Source: Poteriospumella lacustris
Lineage: Eukaryota > Sar > Chrysophyceae > Chromulinales > Dinobryaceae
NCBI GenBank assembly: GCA_008000375.1
Contig: SMOI01000001.1
Location: 357,551-399,809, forward strand
Direction of reading: 5' to 3'
Length of the DNA: 42,259 nt
The notes below the pieces were generated by a model, which did not search any database, had not been told where the DNA came from, and was given only the letters and a program-made list of their open reading frames with translations. Numbering within the stretch: the first letter of the stretch is position 1; every line of letters begins with the position of its first letter. This document shows, one piece after another, positions 33,596 through 42,259 of the stretch. The translations under genes and the position numbers were made by a program.

Positions 33596-35044
33596 ATGGT
33601 CGACTGTGTTTTACCTCGGTATTTGAGAAAAGTCGACTTGCGAGGATCTTCAACCAAGATTGAAGGTTCTTCAGAGGATGCCATTGATACCAGACGAGAA
33701 TCTATAATGCAAAAGATGTCGGAGACCATTCATCAGGTTACTTGGCTACCAAATTTTGTGGCTCTGCCGGGCCATTGGCTGCTGTCAGACATTGAAAAGA
33801 CATTTGCAGTTTCGTACAAAGATCTGAATCTCTACCCCATGGATATTTCTTCAGCGCTTCCAGTGTTGGCCCTGAACATTAACCCCAATGAACCAGCGAA
33901 GATTTTAGATCTTTGTTGTTGCCCCGGCGGCAAGTTGCAATATTTGCGAGAGGCCGCCGGAGATGGTTCGTTTGTGATCGGCGTCGATATTGCGGAGATG
34001 CGACTGAATGTTTGTCGATCCCTTTTACATCGATATCAGAGTCGTATGCACGTGGAAGATCGACGAAAAAAGCGGTTGCTTCTCTTCAACTGCGACGGAT
34101 GCACTTTCTCCTCCACTGCGTTTGGAAAGTTGTTGTACGATTCCGACATCATTTTGAACCTTCCGAACAACGACAAGTTCAAGCTCAACAAAAGCACCAA
34201 GAAACGCTATGAACGGGAGCTTGATCTTGTTTTGCAACAGCTTCGTCGTACCGGACAAGACACGGAGACACGCTCTAGCCCCCTCGTTGATTTGGACTAC
34301 GTCTTGGTCGATGCGGAATGTACACACGACGCCTCTTATCGTCACCTTCGACATATCAATGGGCGCAATAAGTGGAACAAACGACGTCGTTCGGGAGACG
34401 AAGGAGACTTTTGGGACGAGGAGTTCGATCTGGAGGCATTGAACGCCGCAGAAACGGCGAAGGAATCTCCGGCAGAACCAGACGTTGAAGAAGCAAGCAC
34501 GGCTCATCTCTCTCATGGTATCCCCCTCCTTCCAACCCATAACATGGACGTTGAAGCGTCAGGCAACGAAGAGTTGCTTGCGGCTGATCAAGAGGGACGC
34601 AAGAAGTTGCAGACGCTACAGCGACGCCTGCTGCAAAATGGCTTCGAATCGCTACGACCGGGTGGGGTGTTGGTGTATTCTACTTGCTCATCGGATGTGG
34701 CACAAAACGAAGAAATTGTTCAATGGTTGTTGGATACGGACGACCGAGCAGTCTTGGAACCCGCACTTCCTCATCTGTTCCCACCCGCTGGGAGCGTTGT
34801 ACCGGCGGACGTTGAACAGATATTGCGTGACGCGGAACAGGGGATTCTCCAGTCAAAGGAAAGTACTTCCGAGGTCTATGCTGCCGCTGAAAAGCTTTGC
34901 TTGTACTTTGCGCGGTTAGAGCAACCATGGTTGCAGCACGGGTCTCTACCAGGTACCATCCGCGTCGGCTTCGCCGCAGGCATGTCTGGTCACTTTGTCG
35001 CTCGTCTTCGCAAGAATGCGCCACCGACCGCTTCATCTGTTTAG
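33596..35044 (+). CDS. NOP2/Sun-family RNA cytosine-5 methyltransferase
   Basis: Single-exon 482-residue protein whose ATG follows a CAACAACAACAA leader. SAM motif I is ILDLCCCPGGK (about 103-113), followed by VIGVDIAEMRL (motif II-like). Motif IV reads VDAECTHDAS (Cys242) rather than the usual D-x-PCS, and motif VI is YSTCSSDVAQNEE (Cys364, the expected catalytic residue). Residues 256-330 are an acidic disordered insert between them. The PUA domain of some family members is absent. The family methylates tRNA or rRNA cytosines; the target here is unknown. The C-terminal IRVGFAAGMSGHFVARLRK resembles the family's last strand. Confidence 0.87.
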   Translation: MVDCVLPRYLRKVDLRGSSTKIEGSSEDAIDTRRESIMQKMSETIHQVTWLPNFVALPGHWLLSDIEKTFAVSYKDLNLYPMDISSALPVLALNINPNEPAKILDLCCCPGGKLQYLREAAGDGSFVIGVDIAEMRLNVCRSLLHRYQSRMHVEDRRKKRLLLFNCDGCTFSSTAFGKLLYDSDIILNLPNNDKFKLNKSTKKRYERELDLVLQQLRRTGQDTETRSSPLVDLDYVLVDAECTHDASYRHLRHINGRNKWNKRRRSGDEGDFWDEEFDLEALNAAETAKESPAEPDVEEASTAHLSHGIPLLPTHNMDVEASGNEELLAADQEGRKKLQTLQRRLLQNGFESLRPGGVLVYSTCSSDVAQNEEIVQWLLDTDDRAVLEPALPHLFPPAGSVVPADVEQILRDAEQGILQSKESTSEVYAAAEKLCLYFARLEQPWLQHGSLPGTIRVGFAAGMSGHFVARLRKNAPPTASSV

Positions 35045-35184
35045 AAAGAAAGGGGTGCCCCCATACACTTGTAATGACTCGTAAGCATCGTTTCTTTTGT
35101 TGTATTTACACATGTTGTGGGTGCAAGAGAACACTGAGAGACGCGCGATCGTAGTACCACACGGCTGGAGGGGGGGGGGCTTCT

Positions 35185-36612
35185 TCATTTCCAGTTCTTC
35201 CGCCATTCCTCCATTTTCACAACGCCATGCTTCGATTCTTCACGTTCTTCTTCTTTGTAATTGACCGCTTTCACTCGTTTCGCTGCTGGCTCATGATGTT
35301 GAAAGTCACGCCAATTGCCTACGCGTTTCTCTCGTCGTTCCACCTCGGACCAGTCGTTTTCGAACGTCTGTACCTTTTGTGCTTTGACTTCTTCCTCTTC
35401 TTCTTGTTGCTTCTCTCGTGCACTGTATACTCGCCGGTTTTTCTCACTCAAGATTTTCATTTGTTCCAAATCTGCGAAATGTTTCATCAGTTGTATTTGA
35501 CGTTCTTCGTCGTAGGGTTTCAAGTCGGTCTCTTTCAACCCCTTCGCCAACAACTTCTTGCGCTCTTTCTTCACATCCGACGTGACATTTTCAATATGCA
35601 TGGTCAATGTACGTCGTTGATCGTCATCTAACAAACGATTGTAGGCTTCTTTCACTTGCTCAAAGGCTTCCCGGGCATTCTCCACATCTCGCAAGCGATC
35701 CGGGTGAATTTTCAGGGACAATTTCTTGTACCGAAACTTGATATCTTCAACCGTTGCATCGATATCCAATTGGAGTACAAAATACGGATTCAGGTTGCGC
35801 CATTTGTAGTGGGGTCCCATGAGACGTTCGACTTGACTACGGCCGTTGCCAAGATCTTGCTTGACGTATTTCTCGGTCAATTGCTTGTCGTCTTTCTCTT
35901 CAGAGGGTTGGCCCGATTCCTCTTTGGAAGAAGCTACATCGACTGTACGAGAAGGAGCGCTTTTTGGCTGGTTCACTTCCAAAAGGAAGGAGGCCAGGGC
36001 ATCATCTTCGTTGTCGACCGTATCGTTTTTCTTCGGCTCTGGTTGGGGTTCATCACCCTTCGGTACTCCCACGTCCGAGAAAAATCCCTCCAAAATGTCT
36101 TCCTCCTGCTGAGTTTCAGCTTCAACTTTATCTTTCATCATTTGGCTTCGAACTTCATCGCGTAACCGTTGTCGTTTTTCCTCCTCTTCCCTTTCTATGG
36201 CGGCACTACGAAAGCGCTCTCGTTTATCCGCTTCGTAAGCTTCTTGGCATGCTTTCAACGCATCCCAAAGGGGCTTATTATTTGGATCTAATTCAAGACC
36301 TTTCTTGAATGAATCAATAGCTGCATCGTAGCGCTTCAAGCTTTGTTGAGCCACACCAAGTCGATTATAGCCTTTCGCCCACGACGGAGCAAGCTGAACA
36401 ACTTTTTCAGCATCATGGAGAGCTTTACTCTTTGAATCTGCTTTCATATATGCTGCAGAACGATTACTGTAGGTAATATGGTTGTCAGGATCAATATCGA
36501 TTGATTGAGAGAAGAATCGAATAGCCAGCTGAACGTCGCCTTTGCGAAAGGCATCATCTCCCTGCTCTTTTAAGCTCAGAGCTTCCGCTTTGTATTCTTC
36601 TTCTTCTGCCAT
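35185..36612 (-). CDS. TPR plus DNAJC8-type J-domain fusion protein
   Basis: Single-exon 475-residue minus-strand protein from ATG at 36612. Residues 11-115 are three TPRs of the Hsp70/Hsp90-clamp type; clamp positions Lys15, Asn50, Lys80 and Arg84 are kept while the first Asn is Asp19. An acidic linker follows (about 165-250). The J domain spans about 274-335 with HPD at 303-305 (NPYFVLQLDIDATVEDIK). The remainder (ERKKLLAKG; MKHFADLEQMKILSEKN; GNWRDFQHHEPAAKRVK) matches the C-terminal part of DNAJC8/SPF31, a spliceosome-associated J protein. DNAJC8 proteins I know lack the TPRs; DNAJC7 has TPR+J but not this tail. Converges on the NOP2/Sun gene with 140 bp between stops. Confidence 0.88.
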   Translation of the reverse strand: MAEEEEYKAEALSLKEQGDDAFRKGDVQLAIRFFSQSIDIDPDNHITYSNRSAAYMKADSKSKALHDAEKVVQLAPSWAKGYNRLGVAQQSLKRYDAAIDSFKKGLELDPNNKPLWDALKACQEAYEADKRERFRSAAIEREEEEKRQRLRDEVRSQMMKDKVEAETQQEEDILEGFFSDVGVPKGDEPQPEPKKNDTVDNEDDALASFLLEVNQPKSAPSRTVDVASSKEESGQPSEEKDDKQLTEKYVKQDLGNGRSQVERLMGPHYKWRNLNPYFVLQLDIDATVEDIKFRYKKLSLKIHPDRLRDVENAREAFEQVKEAYNRLLDDDQRRTLTMHIENVTSDVKKERKKLLAKGLKETDLKPYDEERQIQLMKHFADLEQMKILSEKNRRVYSAREKQQEEEEEVKAQKVQTFENDWSEVERREKRVGNWRDFQHHEPAAKRVKAVNYKEEEREESKHGVVKMEEWRKNWK

Positions 36613-37259
36613 TCGTGAAACCAACCACGATATATAAGATTATCAGTCTTTCGACGAAATTATTTCAACTTTTGATGAATAAGTCTCTGAAAAGCTGATT
36701 AATTAAAGACCGATCGATTGGGATCGATACACGACAAGCCTTCGTCGTCATCATCTCGTCACAGAAATGCTCATCTCGTCGTCGTCATCTCGTGTATGCA
36801 CTCCGCCGTACGCAGAAAATTCGATCAATCTACCTATGCTTGATTGTAGCAGATCCCGACAGATTGTAACAGTCACGTCTACAGAGCGTTACTTATTGCA
36901 TTTTGTAACAAGTTACACTCCATGTAAGCCTCGACGGACGAGTTTTAGAGTATTGTAATGTACCCACACTCCATAATTCATTAAGGTAATCCAGTTACGC
37001 AGCAACGACACATGAATAAAATAGAACGAGTTTAGGTTAGAACGAGTTCACTCAAAAATCTTTAGTACAAAAAAATGATGTTTTCATTCCCGATAAAACC
37101 CACACGCTCCATGACTTCAAACCACTTGACATGGTCGATAAACATGGAATTTAACTGTTGCCAAAAACAGTGCACGTTTCGCCCAGTGCCTGCGAGGGCA
37201 AAAGAGCAAAACGAACGTCCCGACTTCGTACGATAGGTGTTGGAAAAATCGAAATGGCC
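36613..37259. other. Intergenic, 647 bp, no gene seen
   Basis: Upstream of the TPR-J gene and downstream of the first tRNA (both minus). AT-rich, with three copies of CATCTCGTC around 36750-36790 and two GATTGTA(G/A)CAG steps around 36842-36871. From 37226 it enters the inverted repeat. No coding frame supported. Confidence 0.5.
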
Positions 37260-37332
37260 TGCTCGAGGACAGGTTTGAACTGTCGACCCTTGGCTCATAA
37301 GACCAATGCTCTAACCACTGAGCTACAAGAGC
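37260..37332 (-). tRNA. tRNA, anticodon UAU (Ile) predicted, copy 1
   Basis: A 73-nt cloverleaf: D arm GCTC-AGTGGTTA-GAGC, anticodon stem TTGGT/GCCAA with loop CTTATGA (UAU), 5-nt variable loop, T arm GACAG-TTCAAAC-CTGTC, discriminator A. A-box (TAGCTCAGTGG) and B-box (AGTTCAAACCT) fit Pol III promoters, and a T5 terminator follows (37244-37248, minus). The acceptor stem has two mismatches (5-68 T/C, 6-67 T/T), and position 37 is G, unusual for an Ile tRNA, so isotype and function are uncertain. No intron. Confidence 0.75.
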
Positions 37333-37543
37333 AGTCACAGAAATTGAGAAATTGTTGCTTATGAACTCCGTCCAGCCCAAGCCCCGCCTCCAGACCTTCA
37401 TCCAGGTCATCGGTTCCGATCGCCGCCCTGATTTCGTCATTGAATCGCCCGATCGTCCATCGCCACAACTCTGAAGCGACGGTCTCCGCTGGTGTTCTAT
37501 TCTCTGGTGTCTTTGTTCGCTCGGATGCTGTTCGGTCTTCGCG

Positions 37544-39568
37544 ATGAAGCTCGAGGAAAATAACGTCATCACAGTGCTCTTGGTGCTGCTGTGCATCATG
37601 GCCAGTTTGGACATCTGGCGCCAATACACGGTGAAGAGCGACAACTTCTGGCAGCAGCACTACCGCCAAGCAGTGCGGTATTCGTACGACTTCTGGAGGA
37701 CGGGGTTTCGGTTGGAGGATCTAGAACTCAAATTGGAGAAGCAGAAGAAGCATTTGGACCAGTACCTACACAAGATCGATATGTCGCTGGCTCCGCAACT
37801 CGCATTGTCAGGAAACATGTTGCGACGGAACACGAGATATGTGGAGTATGTCCGCGACTCGAGAACAGCGCTTTACAACATTCAGCACAACGACACGAAG
37901 GTGTACCACCTGACGTGCGAGGACGACGGTCCATCTCTCCGGTTCGGACTGAATGACTTCCGAGCGGACCCGCGAGACGAGTGCCAGATCTTCACGAATG
38001 TGAAGAGCCATCTGAAGCTGGGGCCTCAGAACTTCTTCCACGTCGTATCGTTGAAGGAAGGCGCCATGGCCTTGCGTTCGGTGGCGTCATCGAATTTCGT
38101 GAAGGTGGTTCCGCCGCCGGACGACAACCGCAACGCTCCGTGGAAGCTGGTGATCGGAGGTCCGGCGATCGGGTCGGCGGAGACGTTTCGCATCACGGAG
38201 GAAGGCTATTTGTACTCTCCACTGCTTGGTAGGTGGACGTTGGTGATGTTGTGACGTTCCTGGAGAACTTGCGTGATGGTGGCTGTGGCATGTTGTTACA
38301 GGTGGCTTCTTTGCGTGCGGTGCGGGTCAGCCGGTGCTGGGGTCGCCAGGCAAATATGGGACCTTCAACAAGTTCAAGCTGATGGAGCTGTCGGAAGAGC
38401 GGATGAAGGAGAGCTATTTGATGGCGGATCTGTCGCGGAAGCTGTCGCAGATTCAACAAAACTACTTCGAAGCGCGGTTCTACATCCAGCCCGACGGCAG
38501 CATGGTGCCTCGGCAGAGCAAGCCGGTCCTATCGACGAGCGAAGGCAATGCAGATGCAGATGCGAAGGACAAAGCGGAGACGGAAGAAGAGGAGTCCCCC
38601 GTGAAGATCTGCATGGCGATTCCGGTCACGTCGAAAGGGACGCAGATGAAGTCCATCGCCGACTCGCCGTTTTGGAACAACCTGTTCGACTCGTTCATGA
38701 AGTCGGTGGACTGGCGGTCAAACCGGTATGTGTTTCGGTTCTTCATCGGCTTTGACCGCGGCGACTCGCTGTACGACACGGGCGATGCGTGGAGCGACTT
38801 CCGAGAAGAGTTCAAACACCGCGCGATCTTTCGGATGACGGAGCAAATGATGGACGAGTCGGCGATCAACAAGGTGCTGGAGTCGCAGTTGTCCGTGAAG
38901 CTCATGCATTTTGAGCATTTGGAAGGCGCGCCGTCGCAGGTGGTGAGCCAGCTGATCCTGACCGCGTACACCGACGGCTTCGACTACTTCTACCAAGTGA
39001 ACGACGACACCGTACTCGAGAGTCCGAACTGGGCGCCGCTGCTCATCTCGTCGTTGCAGAAGAATCCTGTGCGCAGCAATCTCGGAGTGACGGGACCTCG
39101 CGACGCCAACAACGAGAAGATCTTCACCCACAGCTTCGTCCACCGCACGCACGTCGACATATTCGGCTACCTGTTTCCGCCGTCCTTCAAGAACTGGTGG
39201 TCGGACGACTGGATCTCGACCGTGTACGGCAAGCTGCACACGTTTCGCACGAGCGACGTCGTGATTCAGCACAACGTCAAAGGCCAGAAGACGGGAGACT
39301 GGAACCGGTACCAGGTGGACCGATCAGCGCAGTTTGAGCTCGACCATGAGCTGCGGCAAGGCTATGCGCAGGTAAGCAACGGCGATGCGTGCGAAGCGGT
39401 GTTGGTGGACGGTGCCGCTGATTATTGCTGCTTGTGTGTGTCTGTGTGTGCGTGTAGATCGACCGCTGGCTGAAGAAGAACGACGTAGCGCGCCTGCCGA
39501 TGCCGGAGATCTGCGGCTACATCCCGGCAGTGCGGTATCTGCATGAAGAAATAGGCAAAAACAAGTAA
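37544..39568 (+). CDS. Type-II membrane glycosyltransferase-like protein, copy 1
   Basis: Exons 37544-38228, 38302-39371 and 39458-39568 give 621 residues; GT-AG junctions and phases agree. A single N-terminal span (VITVLLVLLCIMASLDIW, about 8-25) after a short cytosolic end indicates a Golgi-type orientation, followed by a coiled stem. Residues about 140-260 look like a beta-trefoil/fascin-like module (FHVVSLKEGAMALRS; FRITEEGYLYSPLL). The catalytic region begins at VKICMAIPVTSKG, has FRFFIGFDRGDSLYD, a metal-binding-like NDDT (Asp463-Asp464) in YFYQVNDDTVLE, GVTGPRDANNEK, THSFVHRTHVDIFGY and WWSDDWIS. This is the layout of GT-A transferases; donor and acceptor are unknown. The gene lies in the left arm of an inverted repeat. 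Confidence 0.83.
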
Positions 39569-39581
39569 TAGCTGATAAATA

Positions 39582-39903
39582 AATAGCTTTACAATCATCT
39601 GCATTGCACACAATGTTAAGGGGGGAACTGTTGTGGTCGGTCGAAGTGGTACAGTCCCCTCCATGACAACGATAGGTCCTTCCCAGCGGTCCGCGGTCAC
39701 CAAGGGGCGCTCCGAACTTGCCTCTGGCCCGCATCGTGGCAGTACGTGTGTCGTCGGTTCGTTCGCACATGGTACAGTGCGACGCAACGACGACCGCCGT
39801 CGTCGCTGGCTATGGTTGGTAGGGGAAAGGGACTGAAGCACTTCGACGTATTCCAATCGCATTCCAATTCAGAAAACATGTGTGTACAGTGCAGAAACGT
39901 GTG
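39582..39903. other. Spacer of the inverted repeat, 322 bp
   Basis: Unique sequence between the two convergent glycosyltransferase copies, so it must carry both 3' ends. A plus-strand AATAAA spans the left arm/spacer boundary (39578-39583). The spacer is moderately GC-rich with a CGACG-rich stretch at 39780-39810. Short open frames here mostly run in from the arms and are not credible genes. Confidence 0.75.
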
Positions 39904-39916
39904 TATTTATCAGCTA

Positions 39917-41941
39917 TTACTTGTTTTTGCCTATTTCTTCATGCAGATACCGCACTGCCGGGATGTAGCCGCAGATCTCCGGCATCGGCAGGCGCGCTAC
40001 GTCGTTCTTCTTCAGCCAGCGGTCGATCTACACGCACACACAGACACACACAAGCAGCAATAATCAGCGGCACCGTCCACCAACACCGCTTCGCACGCAT
40101 CGCCGTTGCTTACCTGCGCATAGCCTTGCCGCAGCTCATGGTCGAGCTCAAACTGCGCTGATCGGTCCACCTGGTACCGGTTCCAGTCTCCCGTCTTCTG
40201 GCCTTTGACGTTGTGCTGAATCACGACGTCGCTCGTGCGAAACGTGTGCAGCTTGCCGTACACGGTCGAGATCCAGTCGTCCGACCACCAGTTCTTGAAG
40301 GACGGCGGAAACAGGTAGCCGAATATGTCGACGTGCGTGCGGTGGACGAAGCTGTGGGTGAAGATCTTCTCGTTGTTGGCGTCGCGAGGTCCCGTCACTC
40401 CGAGATTGCTGCGCACAGGATTCTTCTGCAACGACGAGATGAGCAGCGGCGCCCAGTTCGGACTCTCGAGTACGGTGTCGTCGTTCACTTGGTAGAAGTA
40501 GTCGAAGCCGTCGGTGTACGCGGTCAGGATCAGCTGGCTCACCACCTGCGACGGCGCGCCTTCCAAATGCTCAAAATGCATGAGCTTCACGGACAACTGC
40601 GACTCCAGCACCTTGTTGATCGCCGACTCGTCCATCATTTGCTCCGTCATCCGAAAGATCGCGCGGTGTTTGAACTCTTCTCGGAAGTCGCTCCACGCAT
40701 CGCCCGTGTCGTACAGCGAGTCGCCGCGGTCAAAGCCGATGAAGAACCGAAACACATACCGGTTTGACCGCCAGTCCACCGACTTCATGAACGAGTCGAA
40801 CAGGTTGTTCCAAAACGGCGAGTCGGCGATGGACTTCATCTGCGTCCCTTTCGACGTGACCGGAATCGCCATGCAGATCTTCACGGGGGACTCCTCTTCT
40901 TCCGTCTCCGCTTTGTCCTTCGCATCTGCATCTGCATTGCCTTCGCTCGTCGATAGGACCGGCTTGCTCTGCCGAGGCACCATGCTGCCGTCGGGCTGGA
41001 TGTAGAACCGCGCTTCGAAGTAGTTTTGTTGAATCTGCGACAGCTTCCGCGACAGATCCGCCATCAAATAGCTCTCCTTCATCCGCTCTTCCGACAGCTC
41101 CATCAGCTTGAACTTGTTGAAGGTCCCATATTTGCCTGGCGACCCCAGCACCGGCTGACCCGCACCGCACGCAAAGAAGCCACCTGTAACAACATGCCAC
41201 AGCCACCATCACGCAAGTTCTCCAGGAACGTCACAACATCACCAACGTCCACCTACCAAGCAGTGGAGAGTACAAATAGCCTTCCTCCGTGATGCGAAAC
41301 GTCTCCGCCGACCCGATCGCCGGACCTCCGATCACCAGCTTCCACGGAGCGTTGCGGTTGTCGTCCGGCGGCGGAACCACCTTCACGAAATTCGATGACG
41401 CCACCGAACGCAAGGCCATGGCGCCTTCCTTCAACGATACGACGTGGAAGAAGTTCTGAGGCCCCAGCTTCAGATGGCTCTTCACATTCGTGAAGATCTG
41501 GCACTCGTCTCGCGGGTCCGCTCGGAAGTCATTCAGTCCGAACCGGAGAGATGGACCGTCGTCCTCGCACGTCAGGTGGTACACCTTCGTGTCGTTGTGC
41601 TGAATGTTGTAAAGCGCTGTTCTCGAGTCGCGGACATACTCCACATATCTCGTGTTCCGTCGCAACATGTTTCCTGACAATGCGAGTTGCGGAGCCAGCG
41701 ACATATCGATCTTGTGTAGGTACTGGTCCAAATGCTTCTTCTGCTTCTCCAATTTGAGTTCTAGATCCTCCAACCGAAACCCCGTCCTCCAGAAGTCGTA
41801 CGAATACCGCACTGCTTGGCGGTAGTGCTGCTGCCAGAAGTTGTCGCTCTTCACCGTGTATTGGCGCCAGATGTCCAAACTGGCCATGATGCACAGCAGC
41901 ACCAAGAGCACTGTGATGACGTTATTTTCCTCGAGCTTCAT
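39917..41941 (-). CDS. Type-II membrane glycosyltransferase-like protein, copy 2
   Basis: Minus-strand exons 41941-41257, 41183-40114 and 40027-39917 encode the same 621 residues as the copy at 37544-39568, with the same introns. The two genes face each other, stops toward the 322-bp spacer. No disabling change was seen. The region just past the stop differs: AATACA here where copy 1 has AATAAA, so the two copies may be polyadenylated differently. Either a very recent duplication, gene conversion between the arms, or an assembly artefact. Confidence 0.8.
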
Positions 41942-42152
41942 CGCGAAGACCGAACAGCATCCGAGCGAACAAAGACACCAGAGAATAGAACACCAGCGGA
42001 GACCGTCGCTTCAGAGTTGTGGCGATGGACGATCGGGCGATTCAATGACGAAATCAGGGCGGCGATCGGAACCGATGACCTGGATGAAGGTCTGGAGGCG
42101 GGGCTTGGGCTGGACGGAGTTCATAAGCAACAATTTCTCAATTTCTGTGACT

Positions 42153-42225
42153 GCTCTTGTAGCTCAGTGGTTAGAGCATTGGTCTTATGAGCCAAGGGTC
42201 GACAGTTCAAACCTGTCCTCGAGCA
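42153..42225 (+). tRNA. tRNA, anticodon UAU (Ile) predicted, copy 2
   Basis: Identical to the tRNA at 37260-37332 in inverted orientation, with the same A and B boxes, the same two acceptor-stem mismatches and the same downstream T5 (42237-42241). Isotype caveats are the same. Confidence 0.75.
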
Positions 42226-42259
42226 GGCCATTTCGATTTTTCCAACACCTATCGTACGA

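Larger units (their letters stand above)
37226..39581 (+). repeat. Inverted repeat, left arm (at least 2,356 bp)
   Basis: Every base i here appears as its complement at 79485-i in the right arm; translated frames in both arms, including frames crossing introns, are identical. The arm contains the tRNA (minus) and the glycosyltransferase gene (plus). Its inner end falls 13 bp after the stop codon, in GATAAATA. The outer boundary cannot be fixed because the window stops at the matching point. Confidence 0.95.
39904..42259 (-). repeat. Inverted repeat, right arm, runs to window end
   Basis: Reverse complement of 37226-39581, apparently without change, including the introns of the glycosyltransferase gene and the tRNA. 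The arm ends with TCGTACGA, itself palindromic, exactly at the last base of the window, so its real outer limit is not seen. Confidence 0.95.

Noticed and set aside
37117-37669. Minus-strand frames of 124-175 codons around the first tRNA and glycosyltransferase start, and the mirrored frame at 41816-42190
   Set aside because: They read through the tRNA and are antisense to the transferase exon; no start context or domain.
39324-40161. Frames of 93-148 codons running from the arms into the spacer
   Set aside because: They are antisense to the last transferase exons and their intron, and end in non-homologous spacer sequence.

Overview
This 42.3-kb window is nuclear DNA from a unicellular eukaryote. 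The genes have GT-AG introns of about 60-110 bp and are single-copy eukaryotic families: fidgetin-like AAA ATPase, TBC1D23, the SAGA deubiquitinase Ubp8/USP22, UTP7/WDR46, nicolin-1, a DNAJC8-type J protein and an Amt/Rh ammonium channel. Nicolin-1, a tubulin polyglutamylase subunit, hints at a cell with cilia or flagella. The taxon cannot be fixed from the sequence; an algal or stramenopile-like protist is only a guess.

Layout. (1) 1-14.7 kb is GC-rich and holds two very large minus-strand genes: a WW...PH protein of about 2,230 aa with long Asp/Gly/Ala/Ser-Arg tracts, broken by one 2-bp lesion in a 9-bp repeat, and a 2,281-aa protein with two WD40 regions and five fibronectin-III domains. 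(2) 14.7-37 kb has more balanced composition and is densely packed. In order: trypsin-like protease, FIGNL1-like ATPase, TBC1D23-like protein, small coiled-coil protein, Ubp8/USP22-like deubiquitinase (its last exon lies antisense on the coiled-coil gene), a methyltransferase-like protein, UTP7, two small plus-strand genes 77 bp apart, an orphan, an ammonium transporter, nicolin-1, a NOP2/Sun RNA methyltransferase and a TPR-DNAJC8 fusion. Intergenic gaps run from negative (overlap) to about 650 bp, mostly as divergent or convergent pairs. (3) 37.2-42.26 kb is a large inverted repeat: two apparently identical arms of at least 2,356 bp, each with the same type-II membrane glycosyltransferase gene and the same tRNA gene, around a 322-bp spacer. 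The window ends inside or exactly at the end of the second arm.

The genes do not form one pathway. They cover core functions: rRNA processing and modification (UTP7, NOP2/Sun), chromatin (Ubp8), spliceosome-associated chaperoning (DNAJC8), membrane traffic (TBC1D23), recombination or microtubule remodelling (FIGNL1), nitrogen uptake (Amt), tubulin modification (nicolin-1) and glycan synthesis.

The observations most worth checking are the palindromic glycosyltransferase/tRNA duplication, the antisense overlap of two coding ends, the TPR-DNAJC8 fusion, the propeller/FN3 giant, the roughly 150-bp direct repeats that put matching leader DNA in front of both the protease and the FIGNL1 gene, and the frameshift in the first gene. 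Exon structures were inferred by eye from splice signals, reading phase and protein-family continuity; no transcript data or searches were available.
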